A stretch of 63,344 nucleotides of DNA from Candidatus Omnitrophota bacterium (GTDB lineage Bacteria > Omnitrophota > Gorgyraeia > Velamenicoccales > Velamenicoccaceae): contig JAGVOQ010000021.1 of NCBI GenBank assembly GCA_020052645.1, positions 1 to 63,344 on the forward strand, read 5' to 3'. Both the position numbers and the translations under genes were made by a program. Below are positions 8,201 to 23,200 of this stretch, piece after piece; position 1 is the stretch's first letter, and each line of letters starts with the position of its first letter. A model generated the notes under the pieces. It was not told where the DNA came from, made no database searches, and was given only the letters and a program-made list of their open reading frames with translations.

Positions 8201-11200
8201 CTGACTGACTAACCGGCAACTTTTTACATTCAACTTGCGGCTTTGCGACTTTTTGACCTTGTGACCTTGTGACCTTGTGACCTTGTGACTTTTCAATCAC
8301 CGGTGAGCTGGAACGAATAATAAAATTGGCTATATTTTTATCAGATAAAACGCTGCACTTAACAGCCTCTGAAATCAAATCGATAGAGCCCTTATCTAGG
8401 CTAATCCTGTTCTCAATCAATGAACCAATGAGATCGGCGACACGCCAAGCATCACGCTCCAGGGCATGCCTCATCTGTTGCGGAGTGGAATATTCCAAAA
8501 GTCTTTCCATAGTCAGACCGTTAAAATAATTAAGGAGATCGCGCACGATTTCCTCGGCTTTAACCGGCTTTTCCAGAACATAAAACGGCAATAAACCATC
8601 TGGCTTCAAACGATACAAAACCTTCCAGCCCCTTGCTTCATAATGAGCACCTGTAAAACGCAACAAAGGTAACTGCGTTACTATAAGATGCCCCCCGGGA
8701 CGCACCATATGATAAACTTCATCAAGAACTTTATCCGCGGTCCCAAATGACAATGTTGCAGCACACAAGAGCCCTTCCAATACTACTATGTCGTACAACC
8801 CGCCTTCTAATTTCTCCTTAAGCTGCATTGCATCAACTTGCACAATATGTCCTTCGGGAATACCAGCTTTTATAAAATTTTCTCTGGCAACGGCAACCAT
8901 ATCACGATTAATATCTGAACCGAACACTTCAACATTTAAGCCTTGCGACATAGCAATTTCTTTAATCTGAATAAGCCTTAACCCTTTGCTACAGGCCGGA
9001 TCCAAAACCTTAACCGCTCTTTTTGCTTCCTTATCTCCCTCGGATATCAATCGCTCTACCCATTCTGCAATATCCTTAGCAAGCGCACGAAACGGATAAT
9101 CGTCAACAATTTCATAGCCTTGGCCGCTTTTTGACCAAAAAGAAGACGGGAGACTGTTTTCTCTCATATACGAATAAGGCTTAATTTCAATACCTCTTGT
9201 TCTCCTTAATAAAACATATGCGTCTCCGACACGCTCTGTCCCATAATGCTTACTGTTAATCGAAATTGACCGAATATCGCTAAAAATACTTCCTGGCATG
9301 CCTTCTTCGTCCTTATGAATATGCGCCGTAACTGCGGCATGACCTATGTTTGGCCCTTTCACCATGAAAGATATAACCGCGTGTGTCTGAAAATCAATTA
9401 CTACCTCAGAACTCCATCGTTTAAGGGTTAAAACAAATTCTTCCCAAAGAGGATCATTCGGACTTAAATCCTTGTCAAAATCCACAGGCAGCGACCGGAC
9501 AGGCTTATACGGGGTGAACTCTTGAAGGCGTAATTGTATATTTCTCTGGACTTGACGTGCTAATTCTTTTATTTCTTTTTTCCGGCTAACAACATATTCG
9601 GCTCGGCAATTAAACGGCAGGTCTCTTGTTTGTAAGACGTAATATAGCCTTTCCTTATTATCATATGCTTCCTTGTGCATCACCCGAATAATATGAATAC
9701 CGCCAGGCAATTTCATTAACATATACAAAACGTCTTTTCCAATACTCTTGATAGCGTTGAAATTTTCCTGAAATGAAAATATGCCGAACAGATCATTTTT
9801 GATTTGAGAAATAACTTGGCGTGTTACAAACCCAGACATAGACAATTTAAGCGCAAAAGCAGCAATCTGTAATTGCTCTGATTCCATAACATCCTCGATG
9901 CTGTTAATCTTCTTAAGTCCTACCTTCACTTGCTGCTGGAATAATAGAATATACGGCTTAATGACACTGCCAGGAATAATACCAGCCTCGACATTATTAA
10001 TCCGCTCTTCTATTTGTTCCGTCAGCCACGCTTTGATAATTTCGACCTCGCCAAAATAAGATGCTTTCTCAATTATATCCCCAACGACAAACACGGGAAA
10101 TTTTTTAAGCAAATACATGAAAAACACACCTCTTGTCTTCCACTGCAAGTACCCTCCTGCATCCATATTCACAGACGTTCGCTTTAGAATCCAAAGCAAC
10201 TCCAATATCCCAAGATAAACCGATATCCTTGTTCCTTCTAGACTTCGTAAAGGAATTCGCTGCGTCCATGCCAATACGGCATACTTTAAATTAGAATTTT
10301 CCTTACTCATCGACGGTGTAAAATAACTACCGGTATGACAAATAATGCTATGTGTAAGATCCTGATAATAAGCATCTCTGCTACCTCCTGTGAAATAAAG
10401 CTCTTTTATTCGCAGCCATAACTTATTCGTAACATATTGGTCAAAAATATCCTTGCTAACACTGTAAGCTCCGGCATCCTCTAAAAGCCTGGACGCCTCC
10501 CTGATAATTGCCAAACATTCAACTTCATCAAGACTTTTCTCTTCGGACTCCACCGGCGAGCTGGAAATATCCTTCTCAGCACCACTATCTTCCTTTTTCT
10601 TTAGGACGCCTTTTTTTTGATGTACAGGCTTTTTATTATTTCCTCGTTTCATAATAAATGAAATCAAGCAACAAATAATAAAAACAAGAACACTTAATGC
10701 TATGCCCCTTATACCAGCTTTTTTAACATGCCTAAGGAAAGAATTGGTCCTTTCATATTCATGTTTTAAGTCTTTTAAAAGAGCTGAGAGATATGACCTA
10801 ATCGGAGAGCTGGAATTATCTAGCTGCAAACTGCTAGCTTCTGGCCTCTGGCTTAAAGATTTTAACCCGTAACCTGCAGCCCGTAGCCTGCGGCCTTCAT
10901 CTTTCACCGGCGAACTGGATAAAACCGAACTGCTTCTCCTTAAATATATTACGTTTTTCCTCTTCATTTCTACGGCTCTGGATATCTTTGCTTTCTTAGC
11001 ACCCCTATCAAACCCCTCCTTCAAGCGCAAGAAATCCTGCCGCAATTGAGTCAATATATAAACCCTCTCCACAAATTCCGAATCCTCAAGACTGTCCTTT
11101 TGTTTTCTGCCTTTAAGAAAATCTTTGATCCCATAAAAATGCGCTGAGATAAATTCTTGAATTTTTCCAAAATCACCTATTTTGGCATACTCTTCCATTA

Positions 11201-14200
11201 AACTTCTTGTTGTTTCATCAAGAGCGCCCTTGTTTTCATTCTTATCGGAATACAGCTCTTCAAATATGAAAGTAACTAAATCAACGGCAACCTTGGTAAT
11301 TCTTTCTGCCTGCTCAAGAAGAGAAAAGTCCACTACATGTATTTTTTCATTTTCCCCAAACCCTGCAGTAGTCCAATGTTTAGTCTCATCTTGAGAGGTA
11401 TAAAAATACGTGGCAAATTCAAAAATTCCGGCCTCAAGTGGCTCAATAGAAAGCTCTAAATTAAAAGCATCTCCGACTTCGCCATTATAATTACTATAAG
11501 GGCCTCCTTTTATTTCCGGGTGCCAGGCTGGCCTGCTCCAAACAGATTTGGCATGATTAGAATTTCCTGCAAATTGATACACCTTAACTATCTCTATATT
11601 ATTCCTGTAAACCTTGCACGGAATATTTGACCACATACCTATCTTAATATCCCCTTTTTCCAATAATGCAAAAAAGTCTTCTATGCCTAAAACCGTATCC
11701 AGCTTTACAATCCCGTAACCAAAACATGGTTGCCCTAAACATAGAGACTCACCGCTTGGCAAACTACTCAAACCCCACGCCTCAACTATTTTTGGTATCC
11801 TTCTTATATTAAGAAATGCAACTTTGTCAATCGGAGAACTCGATGAATCATCAGGTGTATTTTTGAATGGACTCTCGACGCGTTTTTTATTTTTGAAATA
11901 CTCATCCGATTTCTTTCGCATGCGGGCTGCGTCACGGTCAAAACCGACTTCAGCCGGATGCCTTACGCCAAGACTGTCGCTGTGTTCAGGCAAAACAAAA
12001 AGTATGGAATTTTGTATTAAATCATCACGCAGCTTTAATACCAATTCATTAAATTGATCCGCTATAAGCTGGGCAGCTTCTTGACCGCCATCAGTATTAA
12101 GCGCAAGACGAATAAGTTTCTCAGACAACTCGTCAAGAATTTCTACATCATCCCCATTGCTCAGCCTTTCAAAGAAACTTTTTAACTTGGCCTTATCCTC
12201 ATCCGTAACTTCTTTGGGCAAAGAATTAAGCAAATTATCAAAATCTTCTTTATAATTAGCAATGCTTTTAAAAAATTCAAGCAAAGCCGGTTTATAGTCG
12301 TCTTTTTTGTCTTTTAAAAGAACGAAAAACAACTCCACGACATCTTCGCGCGTCACAGGCGGCAAGCGTTTCATTTTCATTAGCTCAGCAATCGTCCAAT
12401 TCAGCGCAATATCCGAAGCCGTTATTTCCATTACATCACCCAAAGCCCATCTGTAACCATCACGTGCAAGAGCCCCCTTGATTTGATACACAAGAAAATT
12501 CATAGCAACCTCTTCGGACGATTGCATGACACCTCGGACAGTAATCCCTGGAACAATTTCTGTATCAAATGAAGACACTAATTCTTTTAGCTTTCCTGAC
12601 TTTAAAGCCAGCTCATCCAAAGCCGCTGCATCTCCTTTGAGCGCCCTGGCGATCAACTCACCTATTGTTTTTATCCGAGCGGCAAAATCATCAAAAGTAT
12701 TTCGAACCTCTGGCTGCAATTTATAGTCTTCGACGAACTTCGCCAAAAATGAAATATATTTCGCCTGAACACCGATTTCTTTAAGCTTCTTCTCCAACTC
12801 AGGACTTAACCTGCCTTCTTCCAAATACTTAGCCTCTGTATCAATAAGCAATAAATAATCATCCATGAAACCTAAAAGCCTATCAAAAGTCCCAATTATG
12901 TCCATGGACTCAATCGTCGACTTCCCATCAACAACTTCTCTTTTTGACGAAACGCTTCCCCGGATATCAGACTTACAGCTAATATTTCCCTCTAAGTCAA
13001 AATTAAAACGTATTCCTAGCCCTATCGTCTGATTTTGAATTTTTGGATTGCCATAACGATACGCTTCCCACTGGCAATACGGCCCGACCACTATATCGCT
13101 CAAACCCATCCAATCATTGATAACAATCCCCACCTCTGATTTTAATACCTCATCAAAAAACTTCTGCTTTTGCGGCCTATTGCCAACAGGACGAAACATA
13201 TCGCGGGAAGTTTCTTTTTTGTAGCCCACTGCAAAATGCAGCGCCACACCATCGCATAATGGCCTGCTCTGCGCGCTTGATCCAAATTTCAAAAGATTAG
13301 CTCCATCTAAAAGCCCATAGGCCGCGGTCAACTTCAAATACTCTAAATAATCCGCACTCCAACGCTTCGTCTGAAGACTTGTTTGAAAGAGAAGGCCATA
13401 GGCATCACCTGAAACAGCAAAGATATTTTCATCAGCCTGAGATACCTCAAGATTCATCGCCCCTTGGAACATTGGAGAAACTCCAAAAGACACATTCTCG
13501 TAATCAGATAGATTCAACAAAGCACTCGCTTCAAAACCTAAGGTAGCAATAGGTAGTATATGAATCACTTTTATGTCCAGATATCGCCTTAAAGCAAAAA
13601 ATGCCGGTGTATTTTGCGAGAAATAAGGGCCAAAATAAGTCGTTGAGCCAAAATAGAAATGAGAAATTTGACGTGAAATATTTTCCTGATAATCAAATAA
13701 AGTATATAGAGGATTCAATTTTGCTTCATAGCCACCCACCTGAAGACCCCATTCAAAAATATTCTTGTTTCCAAAATATGTTGTTTCACTCTCTCCTTGC
13801 AGAGCAAGAGTAGCGAAAGTACCGCGATAAATCAAATCACTCGAAAAACCAAACTGACCGGCTTTTAACATAAATCCTGTCTCAGGAAAACCGAGACTAC
13901 CATACCTATAATCTGGATCAAGAACGACTTGGCTTTCCACAATAACATCGTCTTGTTGCAAAACAGGACCCAAGCGTTCTTCAATAGGTTCAGCGATTCT
14001 GCCCAAGAAATCGATCTGCTGTGCATCTTTCTGTAAAAATAGTTCTGGGGAATGATAAGGTGGAAAATAAAGACCTTCAATATCAATAACAATGTGAGGA
14101 GGGGTAAGCGCATTCAACTTAAAAACAAATTCATCCTTAAAAGTATCCTCACAAGGCGGAGGCCTTATCGCATTTTGAGAAAGCCCATAAGTCGACGCAT

Positions 14201-17200
14201 AGACAATATCAATATAAGAAAATATAAACGCTACAATGGCCATACCAAACGAAACCAATTGCTTAAACAAAACCGAAACACTTGAGATTCGAATCTTTGT
14301 TCCAGATGCTTTCTCTTTTGTGCTTTTAGAATCCCTTACGGGCAAAGCCTCGACAAGCTTTGTGGCGGGCGAGCTTCCACGCTGCTCTGTGGCGGGCAAA
14401 ACCTCTTTAGCCTGTTTTAAATATTCCTCGGCCCTTTTGAGAAAGTATTGTTCAAGGATGCCTGAATCAGCAGCTTGGCTAAGTACTTGCCAGACAGAAA
14501 ATGAAAGTTGCCCAAACAAAAATCTTAATGCATTTAAACCGCTATAAATCTTAAAACCTTTTTCTTCTAATGTTTTTTCTTTGACTTTGTCAAATTCGCC
14601 AGAATTAATATTTAAGCATTCCAACACAACACTTCTAGCGCAGAAATCAAACAGTCTATAATTATCATTGCTCTGCATTTGACCGATAAAGGCGTGGTCA
14701 GCTCTTTCACTGATACATTCTTTCCACATAACCACGAGATCTTTAAAATCAAGCGTATCTAAAAGAAAGTATGTAAAAATAGCTCCCTGAACACAGTTAG
14801 CGAGACATTGCTGCAATTTAAAGATAGCATTATTTATTTTGTCCTTTTCAAGTCCACCTATAGAAAGTTTGTTTTTTATGGAATCAAAGCCCATTTCAGC
14901 CAACCTGTCATCACTCTCTCCCATAAAAACGCGCGAGATATCTCTTAAAACAGCCAAAAATTGCCCAGGAGCATCACATTCCATAAGCCATGAATAAAAC
15001 CAATTGATAGCATCGTCTTTTTTTAACTCTCCCAACCCAAACTTTGCGACGAATGGTTTGATGACTCGGTTGCGTATTTCTGTAATTTTTTCATCATAAC
15101 TCATTTCCACCGGCGAGCTTGTTAATTCACCATCCTTCTCTTTGTTTCCCATAGTAAAGATAAGGTCGCTTACAACCAACTGTTCAATCTGTTTCTTCTT
15201 TAACGTAGTACCGCTTTCTACTGATTCTTTATATTTAGTTTCCCAAAGTTTTTGTATATTTTCTTCTACGAAGACAAACTTCTGTTTTAAATAGAAAACC
15301 ACACTGCCCGCAGATATAGCATCAATATCATTAAACTGATTATAGGGAATTACTATTTTATTTACCTTTATGCCAAATAACCGGTCAATTGATGCTAAAT
15401 AGGCCTTAAATGCTAATTTGCTTAATCCTTTTCGGCCTCTATTCTCTTTAAATATATGAAAATATATATGGGCTGTATCGGCATCACCCTCCAGACAAAC
15501 CCCGCCATATCCTATAACCCTAAAATCTTTAACAACTAACAGGTAATAACTGTCAAAGATAGGCTGAGCCTTGCCATAACTTATGTCTTTTTGTCTATGC
15601 ATAAACACAAGATAGAAATCCTCAGAAATTTCCGTTGAATAAACATCATCTTCTTCAACATCCTTAGCTTGTTTCCAAAAATATCTTCCCCTGTTATTTA
15701 CTACCCATCTAAATAGCTCAGAGTAATATTTGGCTTCTTGCCGGCTTTCGTGTTTAAGAATAGTGATTGGAAAAAACTGGCTCACGACATCTCCCTTTAC
15801 GCCTTCTTTTTTAACCGGCGAGCCCGCCACTAATGCTCTGGCGGACAAGCTAACAGAATCAACCAACGATGAAGAAACGGTTGATTTTCGAATCTGGTAT
15901 AATTTAAATAAACTATGCCCGCTAAATTCAAACTCTGTAAATTCTTTAACAATAGCAAGCTCCCGCCCTCTTCCTAGATATCCATCTCTAAAATGCTTTT
16001 CAAAAACATCGCATTCAGTCGTAAATCCACCTTTAAAACCTTCGATTATCGCATCTCCATGCAGAATAAACCCATCCCGAGCAACTACCTTCAAAACTGC
16101 ATCAAATAATTTCCGCCTATTAGGAGCCACTGAAGAAACGTTAGTCATTATAATGCCACTGGCCAACCCTGCGGCTAATTGCGCGTCTTCCATCAAACTA
16201 TCAATATAAGAAATACACCCTAAAGAATGCACGCCAGCAACAACCTTGACTTTCTCTTTTTCTCGCTCAATCCTTTCCTTAAGCCATTGATTTTGATTCC
16301 GAGAACTACGATAACTCAACGGTTGCACATTAATAACATTGATCCCTAAACCTGCGACAACAAGAGACGCTTGAGGAAACTGTGCTGGCCCAACAATGAC
16401 AACCGTATTATCTATTCCTAAGGACATTGAATCTACAGCATTGGCTGTTATTGGTACCATTATCCCCGTATACCAGCCCAAACCTTCGCATAGTTTTCTA
16501 GCTCTGGTCAACGACGAAGCTTTTTCTATGACCGGCGAAGAAGCAACATGCTTTTTTCGGACAATAGTAAAAAAGTGCCTTGTCCCAAACTTAGATATCA
16601 GCTTTTTTGAAAAAACACACCCGGTAGCTTCAAAAACTTTGAGCACCGCATCCTGTTCTGTATCGATGGTGAGCACATCGAACCCTTTCTTATCAACTTC
16701 ATGAACAAAGAAATTTGCCAATCTTTTGGCTATCCCCTGGCCCTGAAATTGTTTTCTGACCACAATGGCTGTTAGGTGGAATTTCTCTTCGCTTACAGGC
16801 AAGCCAACAGCATATCCGGCGATCATAGACAATCCGGGCGTCTTCCTGATGGCAATATAAGCTATTGAGCGCGGTGAAAAGAAAGCTTCCTTAACATAAG
16901 CCCAGTAGTCTCCGTTTTTAACACCGAAGCTGTCTTTGCTGATATAGTAAAGAACCCTCTTTATTCTATCCCAGCCTGCCGCACCTTCCCGATACTTAAC
17001 AATAAACGTTAGCGGAACAATTCTTTTCTTATTTTTTTCTACGGGTGAGGAAATAGCCTTACGGATTAGATCTGTCGGATTTTTGGAATTCGATGGGTTG
17101 CTTCGGAGCATAAAACGCGCGGTCGATAAAACAGGACTGCTTAATGTTTCTGACGGCCCGCGGATAAGGTTAGCCCCTTTGCCTTGTAACGCTGCAATAG

Positions 17201-20200
17201 ACAAAGGACTGCCGTCCATCAATAAGCGCACAACTTTATCCAAATGCTTTTTTTCAGTTACAAAATCAATGACCGCCCTTACGTCCTGCGAGACGAGAGG
17301 TTTTTTCACATTTGCTTCAACACCGTCCTGTCTAATCACATAGTGCACATAAGGAGACGGAGTTTTTTCGGTATCAGAATCTTCTTCGTAAGCGCGATAC
17401 CTTATATTTTTTTCGTAATTTCGCACATGTTCCTGCCATAAAGAAATAACTTCCGAGGGCGGCGCAAAATATCCTTGCAAGGCAGGCATAAAGATCAAGA
17501 CATTAACCTGATTGCGACGGAAACGGTCCAAACAAAGACTTCCGGGCTGCAGCTTATTGTTCAACCATCTCAATAAATGCTTAAACACCTCATAGGCACA
17601 AACGTCGCTGTAAGCCCCTACAATCGAAAAAGCTAAATCTCCGCCGTCGCTTCCTGAATAAAAATTCTCAAACTCAAGATAAGCCTCTTGATAACTTTCA
17701 TAAAGCGAATCAATATGGCTCGGTGGATCAATGTTCTCCTCTATGGAAAAACCATTGCTCCTTAAAGCCTGATAAAAATAATTCTCGGCATCGCTCCTGC
17801 TCGCGAAATCAGGATAAAAGAGATCGTAGTAATTTTTTCTATGAAACTCAAGCCCAACGCCGTAGACAAGAATTTTCGCAGCAGCTATTCCCTGGATAAA
17901 AGGTTTCGCCTCTGGACAGGGCGAGCTGGTGCTAGCTTGTCCTGAGCGAAGTCGAAGGGCTTCGCCCGCCAAAAAGATCGGCGAGGCTTCGCCCGCCAAA
18001 AAGATCGGCGAGACTTCGCCCGCTGCAAGACTCGGCGACGCTTCTTCAGCAATTAACTGCGCTTTTAATCTCTCTCTTACAAATGGATCCCTCAAGATAA
18101 TGCTTATCTTAGCCTTATCGCTATAAATATTTTTTAATCGGGATTCCAACTCCGGAGCAAAAGACAGAGCCCTGCGCAAAAGCCCTTCAGCAGGGTCTTC
18201 TTCTTTTAACATAAATGCAGTAAAAGGATTTTTTGTAATATTATCGACAATCTCCGACAAATCCTGTTCGTAAATATTTCCTAAGTCAAAAATCCCGTAA
18301 AAATAACTATCAATATTAACAGTGCCGTCCGGATAAATATCAAGGTGACCGTTGGCCGACGCCACAGATTTTCCGCCTGTGGCCTTTTCATAATTCTGCC
18401 TAAAAAGCACCTGATCAAGTTTTGCGGCCTCGCCGATAAAATCAACAGCCCCCCTCTTGAAATGCACCAAACCTAAATATTTATCAGATAAAACTTCGCG
18501 CAGTTGTCTGTAAGACAGGTCATAATTAACAAAATGATCAAAAACAGTTAAAGCCAATTCGATCTGGGTGGGATAATATTCTTTAACCACCTTGACAATA
18601 TTGGCGATATTCTCAACCGGGACGAGCGAACGCCCCTTAGAAGTCCTCTGGCTAAAAACAAACTGATTAACGCTCAACTGAAGAGCCAAATCCTTGTCTC
18701 CTCCGGAAGCCCACATCAAGATGTCTCTTAAAATATTCCTGGTCGTATCAAAATCTTTCGCCCAAAAACCGTTGGTGGCCAAAGTAACAGAATCTGACTG
18801 AATGTATCTAATGATCGTTTGGACCAATCGAGGCCTTGTATAGGCTTCGCCTCCTGTAATGCCCAGATGCCTGACCCCGCCAAATCCGTTGATCTTATCC
18901 TTGATCATCAACAACTGATCCATTGTCATAGGAGGGATTTTTTTGTAAGTATTCGGCAAATAGCAATGAGCGCATCTTAACAAACACCTGAAAGTGACAT
19001 AAATATTAATGGAATCCAACGTCACCGGCGAACCCTGCACCAGATTCTCATCGGTGCATGGCGAGCCCTGCACCAGGTTTCTCTCAATACAGGGCGAGCT
19101 GGTGCTGGCTTCGTCAGCAGTTCCCCCACTAAAACTTCGACGGACAGGCAATAGTCCACAGTTAATAGTCGATAGTAGAAAACCTTTATTGTTTTGTCTT
19201 CTGGCCATCGGCCATCGACCATCGACTAATTCGCTGTCATAATCAACTGAATAGTCGATTCCATTTAAAGCCATATCCCCTGATGCAGGGCTTGAGACTT
19301 TGGTAACCAATGTTGGTGGATTACCTACTGATGGACTAAAAACAAAGCCAGCGTTTTCTCTATCATGCTCATTTCTATTTTTATTAATAAAATATATTCT
19401 TCGATAAGATGGAGTATTAAATAACGACAATAAGGGCAGCAAAAATTTCATTAAAGATTTGTTATATCTTCCAAATACTCTGCCTGAAATAATAGAAAGC
19501 ATAAGTTGAATTGGCCACAAGAAGACATTAACGTTATCTTGCCAGAAATATGATCCTATTTTTTGTGTATCTAGCCCGTCTTTTCCTGTGTTTTTATTTA
19601 ACGTTGCTAATCCAACCTCTTTAAATATGGAAACAATCTCCTCGTGGGTTGGTAAGCCGTATTTTTTATGCTCATCAAGCCAAAAATTAGTTTTACCGAG
19701 CAACTTTTTGAATAAATAATTTACGATTCGTTCGGCATGAATAGATAGATTGCCGATAGGAAAACCGATGACCAACCACCCACCATCAGAAAGAATATCA
19801 ATCAAATTCTTTATGGCAACAAAACGATTCTTCTTGTCAATGTGCTCCAACATATCCAAACTAACAGCAACCTCAACCGAAGACTTTCTTAAGGGTAGCT
19901 CTACGATATCGCTTTCAATTAATTTAATAACACTATGAAATCTTTTTGAAAATTCTCTCGCACGTTGATCAAAAAAGTCGATTCCAACCAATTTCATCTG
20001 ATCATCCCCATAGAGGGCTAATCCCATCTTAGGCCCAATCCCCACTTCAACAATAACTGAGTTTTCCAGTTTAAGTTTTTTCAAAAATCTCAATACTGGA
20101 CGATATCTTAAAGCTTCGTCCAGCCTCCAGTATCTTAAAAGCTCGTCTTGTGACCCTGTGACTTTGCCTGTGCCCGCAAGGGTGTGACTTTGTGACTTTT

Positions 20201-23200
20201 CAATCACTGGTGAGCTGACATATCTTCCTTCGGAATCCTGCTTAAATTTACTCGGGAGTAACAATCTGAAGAGTTCTTTGATATTAGGGATTTTGGTGCT
20301 GCGGCTTGGACTTGAAAAGATATTATATATTTTATCCTCCCTACGATGTTCGCCTATCAGACTACTTGCCCTAAGCGAACATAGGCGAGCCAAATGATTA
20401 GCGAACATCCCTGTCCCTGCCCTGGATACAATGGAACTTTCAAGCCCTTGAGTTTTAAGCCATGCTTCAGTATTTTTAAAGCCAGGGCTTAACCTGCCTG
20501 CATATGACGCTCTTTTGGCTGTGCTGGGTGCTAAAGACGATACCATTGAGAAAAGTTTGTTGCCTGCCTTAAAGATTTTGTTTTGCTGAACTAGCTCTTG
20601 ATTAATAGGTTCCCTTGAATTAGTAATCGGCGAAGAACCTTTTGATTTCGGGCTTACGCCTTTTAACAATAACTTTTCAACCCTAGACAAAAGCTCTTCG
20701 AGCGCCTTGATAGAGTTGCCTTTTTTCGTTTCTTTAGAAGTATCCGCATTATAAGTGGCAGCCCTATAAAAAATCTCTCCGATATAAAAGAGTTTGCTTC
20801 TATCGGATAAATCATCGTCTAAAATGCCGTTTGTTTGAATCATGCTAACTTTATTCAACCCTTCAGGAATATATTTTCCCAATAAATCTTTCCAACGGAC
20901 AGCCTCCAGGGAATAAGCCATCAGTTCTTCGGCCTTGCGTGTTTCATCCCCAAGCCTATGCAATAGACCTTTTACATAAAGATCCTTGGCTTCGGACATC
21001 AAGGATCTAGAGTCGACCACTGACAGATAGCGCTCAACAAATTCTTTTAGCGACCCTAAGACAATCTTCTCCTGCCCTAATCTTTCTCTCATGGCCTCAA
21101 GGCTTCCCGACAGAACACGGTCTTTACTTCTATTGATGTATCGCTCTAAATAATCCTTCAATTCGACTTTCATCTTTTTAACAGGCAAGCGGGCTGGTAT
21201 CAGATTGCTCACAAAAGTCTTAAACGCCTTCTTTTCCTTATCGGCAAAAACTGTCTTTTCAAAATCTTTCGACAATTTCTGCAATTTCGTGATGAATCCA
21301 CTTTTGCCCGTCTCGCTAAAAATCAGCTGTGATACTTCGCGCACAAAAATTTGGCTAAAAATACCGTTTATAAAATCATAGATCTCCCCCTCAAATTTTT
21401 CGATATGCCTGAAGGCAAAATGGTAAGCCTTCTTCAAAATCACAGACTTAGCAAAGGGAATCTTTTTTACCTGTTCTGGCTGGGTCTTGAAGGTGACAAG
21501 AAAATCTTCTTTGCCAATGACCATAAGCACCCTTTTCATTAGTCGTGGGAGCTCTTCAATTTTATTTTGCTTTAAAATATTCTCCAAATGAAGCGGCGCA
21601 TCCCCATAGAGGCTTCTTAGTGCAAAAGGTATCAACTCATCTAATTCTTCTTCTGTCATGTCTTTTTCTAAAATGGTTCTCTTCAGGATGGCCTTGACTC
21701 TTTTTGAGACAAACGGGAACTGATACCATAAATACAGACTCAATGAAAGATTCTGCAAGAAATATCGCGCCCCTTTATTCCCTGTGCGCTTCAGGAGCCA
21801 TTTTGAAGTCTTATCAACCGGGAAAGATTTTAAAAATGGCCCCCAGGTATCATATCCATCTCTGACGTCGCCTGCGGTTGAAGAAAGCCAAAACAGGCCT
21901 TCTAAGAGAGCGTCATCCACAAAAGGCAAGTTGCCCAAAATGGCCTTCATCTCCAGCGCATTCATAACGCCCATGCTATGGGCATCCAAAATAAAATGTT
22001 CGATTCCGTATTTCTCCATATAGAAACGAAGCACGGTCTGCGTGTCTAAAGCGTTAGTCCTAAAACTAACTTTTTTAGAATCCAAAGAATTCTGTGACCG
22101 GCCCTGACCGCGGGGATCGATCTCAATAATATCGAACATATCTTCAAACAAAGCCGTTAAAAAACGCAATTGCTTACATGTCTCCAGCCAGCCCGGCATA
22201 ATCACGCAGGCGATTTTAAAAGGATTATCTTTCGCGCGCCGGATGGCGGAATATATTTTTGTATTGTCGACGTCAACGCTCTTGACAAAATTTTCTTCGA
22301 TCCCGGCGAATGGCTCTAGCATGTTTCTTAATGAACGGGATTCGACGCGCGTGCTGTCAGGCAACGTAAATCGCGGCTCAAGGGTTATGTGTTCTTGCCA
22401 CCAATATCTTAAATAATCAAAAAGTTTTTGTTGCGCTGATTTTTTAACATGAAAACTGATGATATCGATCAGTTGCTCGATACGGCCGTCCTCATTGACA
22501 TCATCATAAAAACAATAGAGGCTTTTCATAAAGGCAGCCCCTTCAGGAGATTTTTTTAAGAAGTTGACATCCCTTGATTCTGACTGACGTTTTGTCAGAA
22601 GATTGTAACGATAAAGCCCAAGAAGGAAAGCCAAAAACTGGAAACGTTCATCCATACCCGAAAGGTCACCGGAAAGAATGACTGTGCGCCCGCCTTCTTC
22701 CAGCCTCATTAAAGGCAAGATAACATATTCCGGCCCTAGCTCCCTGGCAAGCAATTCATCTTTTTTACAATCTTTTATTAGCTTCTGTTCCATGACAAAC
22801 CTAAAGCGTACAGGAATCGTCAAGCTATATCTCTCCTTAACAAATACCGGTAGCGTCTTTTTATAGGCATTAAATTTTTTAATGCATCTTTCAATCATCC
22901 GGCGTGCCTGCACTTTCTGTAGCGCTGTTAAATTACCGACGATCTCAATTTTTTTCAATCGGGACTTCGCTTTAGAGGTCTTGACCGGCGAGCTGGAATA
23001 AATATCTTTGATAGTAGAACTCCTATCACGAGTGTGCTCTTCGTGAACAAAACCATTATTCGCCAAACGAAGCACGACATCTAACAGACCTTCATTTTTC
23101 CGCTCATGAGGTTCACCAAATAGATCTTCAAAAATATTCAAGCCATATGCTTGAACAATGTCGCTCATATTCACATTGAGCAAAGTCTCTATCCTTCCCG

